Source: Psychrobacillus psychrodurans (GTDB lineage: Bacteria; Bacillota; Bacilli; Bacillales_A; Planococcaceae). From it: a stretch of DNA of 64,000 nt. Under the pieces are notes generated by a model, which was not told the origin of the DNA, searched no databases, and saw only the letters and a program-made list of their open reading frames with translations. The DNA is taken from the NCBI RefSeq assembly GCF_027563345.1, contig NZ_JAMKBK010000006.1; one strand, 5' to 3'. The translations under genes were made by a program, and so were the position numbers. Positions 59,411 to 64,000 of this stretch are shown here, piece by piece (the first letter of the stretch is position 1; each line of letters begins with the position of its first letter).

Positions 59411-60358
59411 TTATTTTATAGCAGCTAGTCTAACTTCTACTTCTTCTTCTGATAATTTATGTTCTACGATGTAGCGGTTGCGTGGATGTTCACGGCATTC
59501 ATCGGAACAGCTTCGTAAATACTTATGTTCGTTTTCTTCTGAGCAAAGAATTTTATCATTACAATCAGGGTTTGCGCAGTTAACATAACGCTCACATGGC
59601 TCTCCTGTGAAATGGTCCTTTCCAACAACGACATGCTCTACTTGGTTGATTGGCACAGCTATGCGCTCATCAAATACGTACATTTGACCATCCCAAAGCT
59701 GGCCGCGCACTTCTGGATCTTTGGCGTAAGTTGCGATTCCGCCGTGTAGTTGACCCACACCTTCAAAACCTTCTCTAACTAACCAACCCGAGAATTTTTC
59801 ACAACGTATCCCACCAGTACAATAGGTAAGTACTTTTTTACCTTCGAACATTTCTTTGTTCTCTAGCATCCAGTCTGGCAGGTCACGGAAGTTGCGAATT
59901 TCTGGACGGATTGCTCCGCGGAAGTGACCTAGGTCAAATTCATAATCATTACGAGCATCAATAACAACCGTATCTTCTGCTTGCATTTGTTCAAAGAACT
60001 CTTTTGGAGAAAGGTATTGTCCTGTTATTTCATTTGGATTAATATCATCAGCTAATCCTAAATGCACAATCTCTTTCTTAGGACGAACATGCATTTTCTT
60101 GAAGGCATGTCCTTCTGTTTCATCTATTTTATACACCATGTCGGCAAAGCGTTCATCTGCCTTCATCATGTTCATGTATGCGTCAGTTTGTTCTATCGTT
60201 CCTGAGCAAGTTCCGTTTATTCCTTCGTCTGATACTAAAATACGCCCTTTTAACCCAAGTTCCTTACATGCAGCAAGATGTTCTTGTGCAAATGTTACTG
60301 GATCTTCAATCGGGACATATTTATAGTAAAGTAATACTCTGTATGCATTTGTTTCCAT
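59411..60358 (-). CDS. trhO: Oxygen-dependent tRNA uridine(34) hydroxylase TrhO (rhodanese-related)
   Basis: 315 aa. N-terminal UPF0176 domain (RVLLYYKYVPIEDPVTFAQE, then KGRILVSDEGINGTCSG), a rhodanese domain with the active Cys in LTYCTGGIRCEKFSGWLV, and a C-terminal Cys-rich zinc-like tail (CERYVNCANPDCND, CSDECREHPRNR). TrhO makes 5-hydroxyuridine at tRNA wobble position 34. AAAGGTGGAG precedes the ATG at 60358. Single gene with its own terminator. Confidence 0.93.
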   Translation of the reverse strand: METNAYRVLLYYKYVPIEDPVTFAQEHLAACKELGLKGRILVSDEGINGTCSGTIEQTDAYMNMMKADERFADMVYKIDETEGHAFKKMHVRPKKEIVHLGLADDINPNEITGQYLSPKEFFEQMQAEDTVVIDARNDYEFDLGHFRGAIRPEIRNFRDLPDWMLENKEMFEGKKVLTYCTGGIRCEKFSGWLVREGFEGVGQLHGGIATYAKDPEVRGQLWDGQMYVFDERIAVPINQVEHVVVGKDHFTGEPCERYVNCANPDCNDKILCSEENEHKYLRSCSDECREHPRNRYIVEHKLSEEEVEVRLAAIK

Positions 60359-60545
60359 TTTTTACTCCACCTTTTCTAATTTTGTCCACCGTCTAATATA
60401 CCAAAAAACACGTCTAATGTTAAATAGATTGTTTCTTTTAAAATATACCAGTTTTAAAAACAATTCAGTTTTTTCAAAACTGCTCCCTTACAGTGGATTC
60501 GCAACTCTCAATCTATAGTTCAGGTAGCACGCCCGGAGCACAAAG

Positions 60546-60578
60546 AAAGTCAGTATCCGTCTCTCGGACACTGACTTT
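60546..60578 (-). terminator. Terminator after the Ca2+/H+ exchanger gene
   Basis: AAAGTCAGTATCCG pairs with CGGACACTGACTTT (one mismatch); T tracts on both sides. It lies 14 bp beyond the exchanger stop. Confidence 0.8.
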
Positions 60579-60591
60579 TTAACTTGCACTC

Positions 60592-61644
60592 TTAAAGCAG
60601 ATAAAATCCAATTCCCATGATCAAATATGCCGCGAAAAGAGTTAATCCTTCAAACCAATTCGATTCCCCATCATTTGAAAGGTTAATGACAAGAAGTGCT
60701 GCGGTAACCATCGCCACAAGTTCAGGCCATGTGAAAACGAGCGACATCGGTTCAGGCATAAACAAAGAGACAATTACTAATATCGGCGCTACGAACATGG
60801 CAACCTGCAGTGTTGAACCTACTGCAATTTCCACAGATACATCCATTTTGTTTTTAACGGCCATCGTAATGGCTGAAACATGTTCAGCCGCATTACCAAC
60901 AATCGCTACAATAATGACACCGATAAACAACTCTGTCCATCCAAACTTTTCACCGAGCATTTCAAATGTATGTACTAGTTGTTCAGATACAAAAGCAACT
61001 ACTACTGTGGCTAACAGTAGTATTAAAATGGACTTACCTTTCGTCCATTCCGGTACTTCTGTTTCCTTTTCAGGTTGGTCAGAGGAAGCGAATACGCCTC
61101 GATGCGTAACGAGTTTGAAAAATAGTCCGGCTAGATACAGTGTAATTAATATAATGGCTATTCCAATGCTCAAATACAATGTTTTTGGCGGATTCATACT
61201 CATTGAAAATACTTCAGGAATTACAAACGCGATGATCACAGCAAAAATAAGCAACCCTGCATTATATCTGGAATCATGAACACTAAATTTTTGACGTTTA
61301 AACTTGATGCCTCCTGCAAAAAATGAAAGTCCAAGTACAAGCAGTAAATTACCGAGAACCGATCCAGTCAGTGAAGCTAGAACGATTCCAACCATTCCAG
61401 CCTTCAATGTAAATATAGAAATAATAAGTTCAACTGCGTTTCCAAAGGTAGCATTTAACAATCCGCCAATCCTTGGTCCGCTTACAATCGCCAGGCTTTC
61501 CGTTGCCCTCCCTATATACCCTGAGAGCCCAATAATACTTGTGCAGCAAAGAAAGAACATAACCATATCTGACCAATTGAAAAAGGCACCCACTAGAACT
61601 AAGGGTACACCCACAAAAACAAGAACTGCAAAGAGTTTATCCAA
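60592..61644 (-). CDS. cax: Calcium/proton exchanger (CaCA family)
   Basis: 350 aa from a TTG at 61644 with AAGAGGTGA upstream. Eleven or so hydrophobic segments with the two CaCA alpha repeats: GGLLNATFGNAVELIISIFT and IVGNAAEHVSAITMAVKNKM, whose Glu residues bind Ca2+. The linker QPEKETEVPEW divides the halves. It exports Ca2+ in exchange for H+ and is of the Bacillus ChaA/YfkE type. Single gene. Confidence 0.93.
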   Translation of the reverse strand: MDKLFAVLVFVGVPLVLVGAFFNWSDMVMFFLCCTSIIGLSGYIGRATESLAIVSGPRIGGLLNATFGNAVELIISIFTLKAGMVGIVLASLTGSVLGNLLLVLGLSFFAGGIKFKRQKFSVHDSRYNAGLLIFAVIIAFVIPEVFSMSMNPPKTLYLSIGIAIILITLYLAGLFFKLVTHRGVFASSDQPEKETEVPEWTKGKSILILLLATVVVAFVSEQLVHTFEMLGEKFGWTELFIGVIIVAIVGNAAEHVSAITMAVKNKMDVSVEIAVGSTLQVAMFVAPILVIVSLFMPEPMSLVFTWPELVAMVTAALLVINLSNDGESNWFEGLTLFAAYLIMGIGFYLL

Positions 61645-61817
61645 AAAATCACCTCTTCATTAAAACGACCCTCTCCTGAGTCTCTACTCTATCTTTCCCT
61701 TTTCTAATAAATAAGAAACACTACTTCCAATTATTCATTATGAAAAAAATTAAATGCTCTTTCACCGCAACCTTCATAATATGTGTAGTGAATGGAAAAG
61801 AGCGATATATAATGAAA

Positions 61818-61864
61818 GGTACCCGGTACTAATACAATTCAGAATTGTTTTAGTACCGAGTACC
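61818..61864 (-). terminator. Long hairpin after the sugar-binding protein gene
   Basis: A roughly 20-bp stem with few mismatches, GGTACCCGGTACTAA pairing with TTAGTACCGAGTACC and ACAATTC with GAATTGT inside. It lies 18 bp beyond the stop; a short T-rich stretch follows on the minus strand. Confidence 0.75.
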
Positions 61865-61881
61865 TTAATGTGTGTTCTTGT

Positions 61882-63249
61882 CTATTTTGTTTTATTAGCA
61901 ATTTCTATTGCACGATTGGTTCCTTCTGCTGCTGTATCTAGTACTTCTTGTGGGTCCATTCCCTGATATAGATTTTCTAATGCCGTTACAATTTGTTGAC
62001 GGGATTCAGGGAATACAGATATTAAAGCACCTTGTGTTGCGATAGAAGGCTCAGTACTTTGCAATTGATCTACAGTTACTTTTAACTGTGGTGTAACCTC
62101 CCATGCATCTTTGACGATTTGTTCGTCGTATGCAGATGGGTTGATCGCAAAGTAACCTGTTTCTAAATGCCATTTTGCTTGAACTTCAGGAGTAGTTAAG
62201 TATTTCATAAATTCCCATGCTGCCTCTTGCTCTGCCTCCGCAATTCCTTTAGACATCCATAGTGATGCTCCACCTATAACAACGCCATTACGCTTTACTT
62301 CATCTGCGTATGGGATATATGCTGCACCTACTTCAAATGGAGCGTTATCAATAATACCTTTTATACCCGCAGAGGAATCCATATACATTGCAACTTTTCC
62401 AGATTGGAATGCTGCACGGATATCATCCCAGTTTGTTCCGAAGTTTCCGAAAGTCCCTGCTTTGTTCATAGTATCTAGGAACCTAAATACATTAAGTCCT
62501 TCTGGTCCATTGAAAGTAGCTTTTGTTGCATCTCCTGCACGACCATTTTCTTCATCTACATATAGTCCACCTTGCGTTGCCACTAACTCTTCAAAAAACC
62601 ATCCGTATGTTAGCATGGAGAAGCCCTTCATATCATCTGTTTTCAATTTTGCAGCTGCATCAATAACCTCCGAAAATGTTTCTGGGGCTTTTTCTGGATC
62701 AAGACCTGCTGCTTTAAATGCATCTTTGTTGTATAGCATTACTGGTGTGGATGAGTTAAACGGCATAGAGTATAACTGATCATCTACTGTGTAGTAATTT
62801 AAAATATTTTCTTCAAGTTGAGAAATGTCGTATTTATCTTTATCAATAAATTTCTGAATCGGCTCTACAAAGCCACTATCAATCATATATTTTGTTCCAA
62901 CTTCAAACACCTGCGTTATGGCAGGGGCATCTTTTGTACCTCCAACACTACGAAGCTTTGTTAATGATTCTTCATATGACCCTTGGAATTCTGCCTGCAC
63001 TTCGTATTTATCTTGAGATGTATTAAAGTCTGCAACAATTGCATCTAAGGAAACTTGACCTGCTCCAGACATTGCATGCCAAAAAGAAATGACAGTTTTG
63101 CCTTCTTCATTGGTTACTACTTCTTTTTCGGTTTCCGCCTCATTACCGTCCGTTTCAGACGAACTACTCTCACTGTTTGTACATGCTACTAAAGCAAAAA
63201 GACTAAGTAATAATAAAGCTAATAATGCAAATTTTGATGAGTTCTTCAT
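61882..63249 (-). CDS. Carbohydrate ABC transporter substrate-binding lipoprotein (UgpB-like)
   Basis: 455 aa. Lipoprotein signal with lipobox LVAC, Cys23, followed by an acidic Ser-rich linker. Family 1 extracellular solute-binding features: VISFWHAMSGAGQVSLDAIV, FNSSTPVMLYNKDAFKAAGL and the region with AWEFMKYLTTPEVQAKWHLE. The WHAMSG opening resembles glycerol-3-phosphate or sugar binders. AGAGGTG precedes the ATG. The permease gene lies 37 bp upstream in the same direction, so they form one operon. Confidence 0.93.
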   Translation of the reverse strand: MKNSSKFALLALLLLSLFALVACTNSESSSSETDGNEAETEKEVVTNEEGKTVISFWHAMSGAGQVSLDAIVADFNTSQDKYEVQAEFQGSYEESLTKLRSVGGTKDAPAITQVFEVGTKYMIDSGFVEPIQKFIDKDKYDISQLEENILNYYTVDDQLYSMPFNSSTPVMLYNKDAFKAAGLDPEKAPETFSEVIDAAAKLKTDDMKGFSMLTYGWFFEELVATQGGLYVDEENGRAGDATKATFNGPEGLNVFRFLDTMNKAGTFGNFGTNWDDIRAAFQSGKVAMYMDSSAGIKGIIDNAPFEVGAAYIPYADEVKRNGVVIGGASLWMSKGIAEAEQEAAWEFMKYLTTPEVQAKWHLETGYFAINPSAYDEQIVKDAWEVTPQLKVTVDQLQSTEPSIATQGALISVFPESRQQIVTALENLYQGMDPQEVLDTAAEGTNRAIEIANKTK

Positions 63250-63286
63250 ATTTAAAATACACCTCTTTTTTAGTTTTGAACAACCG

Positions 63287-64000
63287 TTATTTTAGAGCTC
63301 CTTGCGTTAACCCTTTTTGTAATTGCTTTTGACCTAAAAATAATAATAGTAGTGTTGGTATAATAACTACAATTACCCCCGCCATAACCACCCCCCATTC
63401 TGTAGCTACTTCTTGCGATTGAAGTTGCTTTAAACCAATTTGGACGGTTCGAACGGAATTATTAGTAGTCACTAGAAGTGGCCATAAATACATATTCCAT
63501 GTCGTCAAAAACCCATAAGCACCTAATGTAACAAGACTTGTCTTAGAAACAGGCAAAACTACGCGAAAGAAAAATCCAAACTTACTTAGTCCTGCTATTT
63601 GTGAAGCCTCATGGAGCTCTTTTGGAATAGTTTTAAAATGCTGTCTCAGTAAAAAAGTACCAAATGCCAAAGCAAAAAACGGTAATGTCATTCCTTGATA
63701 AGTATTAATCCAGTCTAGTTTTTGAATGGTGAAGAAGTTAGGAATCATCGTAGCTTCCCATGGAATCATCATTGTTGATATAAATAAGAAAAAGATAAAA
63801 TCTCTACCCTTAAACGGGATAAATACAAATGCATATGCAGCCAAACTACAAACGACTAACTGACCAAGCATTACACCGAGTGAAACGACAAAACTATTTA
63901 TCAAATAATTAAATAAAGGAAGTCGCTCAAATACCTTTACATAATTATCTAGACTAAAGGTAGACGGCAGTAACTTACCGGATAAAATCTCACCGCCAGT
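63287..64000 (-). CDS. Carbohydrate ABC transporter permease (UgpE/MalG-like), partial
   Basis: The frame is open to the window edge (238 codons visible; TGGEILSGKLLPSTFSLDNY upstream of the first internal ATG), so the true start lies outside. The EAA loop that contacts the ATPase is seen as ELHEASQIAGLSKFGFFFRV, and the end matches the MalG-type C terminus (LLLFLGQKQLQKGLTQGALK). It imports the sugar or glycerophosphodiester delivered by the binding protein gene downstream. The first permease gene and ATPase are not in view. Confidence 0.93.
   Translation of the reverse strand, partial: TGGEILSGKLLPSTFSLDNYVKVFERLPLFNYLINSFVVSLGVMLGQLVVCSLAAYAFVFIPFKGRDFIFFLFISTMMIPWEATMIPNFFTIQKLDWINTYQGMTLPFFALAFGTFLLRQHFKTIPKELHEASQIAGLSKFGFFFRVVLPVSKTSLVTLGAYGFLTTWNMYLWPLLVTTNNSVRTVQIGLKQLQSQEVATEWGVVMAGVIVVIIPTLLLLFLGQKQLQKGLTQGALK

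Noticed and set aside
60617..61663. Long plus-strand frames of 119-220 codons
   Set aside because: Antisense shadows of the calcium/proton exchanger; Ser/Thr/Pro-rich composition typical of reading a membrane protein gene backwards.
1..64000. CRISPR arrays, rRNA, tRNA, known riboswitches
   Set aside because: No direct-repeat/spacer array with uniform repeats, no rRNA-like or cloverleaf sequence, and no recognisable riboswitch core was seen. Absence is judged by reading only.

Overview
The window looks like chromosomal DNA of a low-GC, Gram-positive, Bacillus-like bacterium, most probably of the Planococcaceae/Caryophanaceae (Psychrobacillus, Lysinibacillus or Sporosarcina type). The grounds are strong purine-rich ribosome binding sites, frequent TTG and GTG starts, Firmicute family members (YwbE, YqeY, DUF3243, DUF2187, AI-2E transporter), an S-layer-homology surface protein and Fur and BirA boxes of Bacillus type. 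Genus assignment is inference. No rRNA, tRNA or CRISPR array was found.

Layout. 1-5.7 kb: partial DUF6176-like gene, GIY-YIG/DUF2087 pair, M3 oligopeptidase, RDD protein, a chemoreceptor relic and a divergent TetR/short-chain dehydrogenase pair. 5.8-18.2 kb: an accessory island of mostly single, short, minus-strand genes (GNAT, DUF1569, a class A beta-lactamase-like serine hydrolase, YesK-like, an MFS transporter and several unknowns). These are separated by about twelve copies of one hairpin-bearing repeat that all point the same way. The island also holds a GntR/ABC operon, a decayed IS110 transposase and a decayed tyrosine recombinase. 18.3-35.8 kb: core-like genes: YhhN, pepT, EmrE-type exporter, malic enzyme, Fur-boxed FhuF, DUF3243, frameshifted bioY under a BirA box, DUF1992, PH-domain protein, AI-2E transporter, NUDIX, DbpA helicase, frameshifted cupin, RecQ, RlmI-like methyltransferase, YqeY, ferritin with a Fur box, and a phytoene/squalene synthase. 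36-42 kb: a MerR regulator with an MFS pump, a large unidentified membrane protein and another MFS transporter.

42.2-48.1 kb is a coherent catabolic or amino-acid-handling unit: GNAT, enolase-superfamily epimerase/racemase, a divergent regulator, an NhaC antiporter and an M20 amidohydrolase. Two promoters in it share a double direct-repeat operator, so it looks like one regulon. 48-64 kb: YwbE, frameshifted DUF488, a DHA2 pump with TetR regulator, a YcdB/SLH surface protein, cyclophilin, a GntR/DUF1648 pair, a GNAT/D-serine ammonia-lyase pair, TrhO, a Ca2+/H+ exchanger, and the start of a carbohydrate ABC importer that runs off the window.

The least explained features are (i) the cassette-like array at 6.2-17.9 kb, (ii) a GC-rich intergenic element present five times whose outer arms differ in sequence yet pair in each copy, (iii) a 21-bp-period repeat at 27.9-28.05 kb, and (iv) the shared operator of the epimerase regulon. 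Three otherwise intact genes (bioY, cupin, DUF488) each lack one base, which could be either decay or sequencing error.
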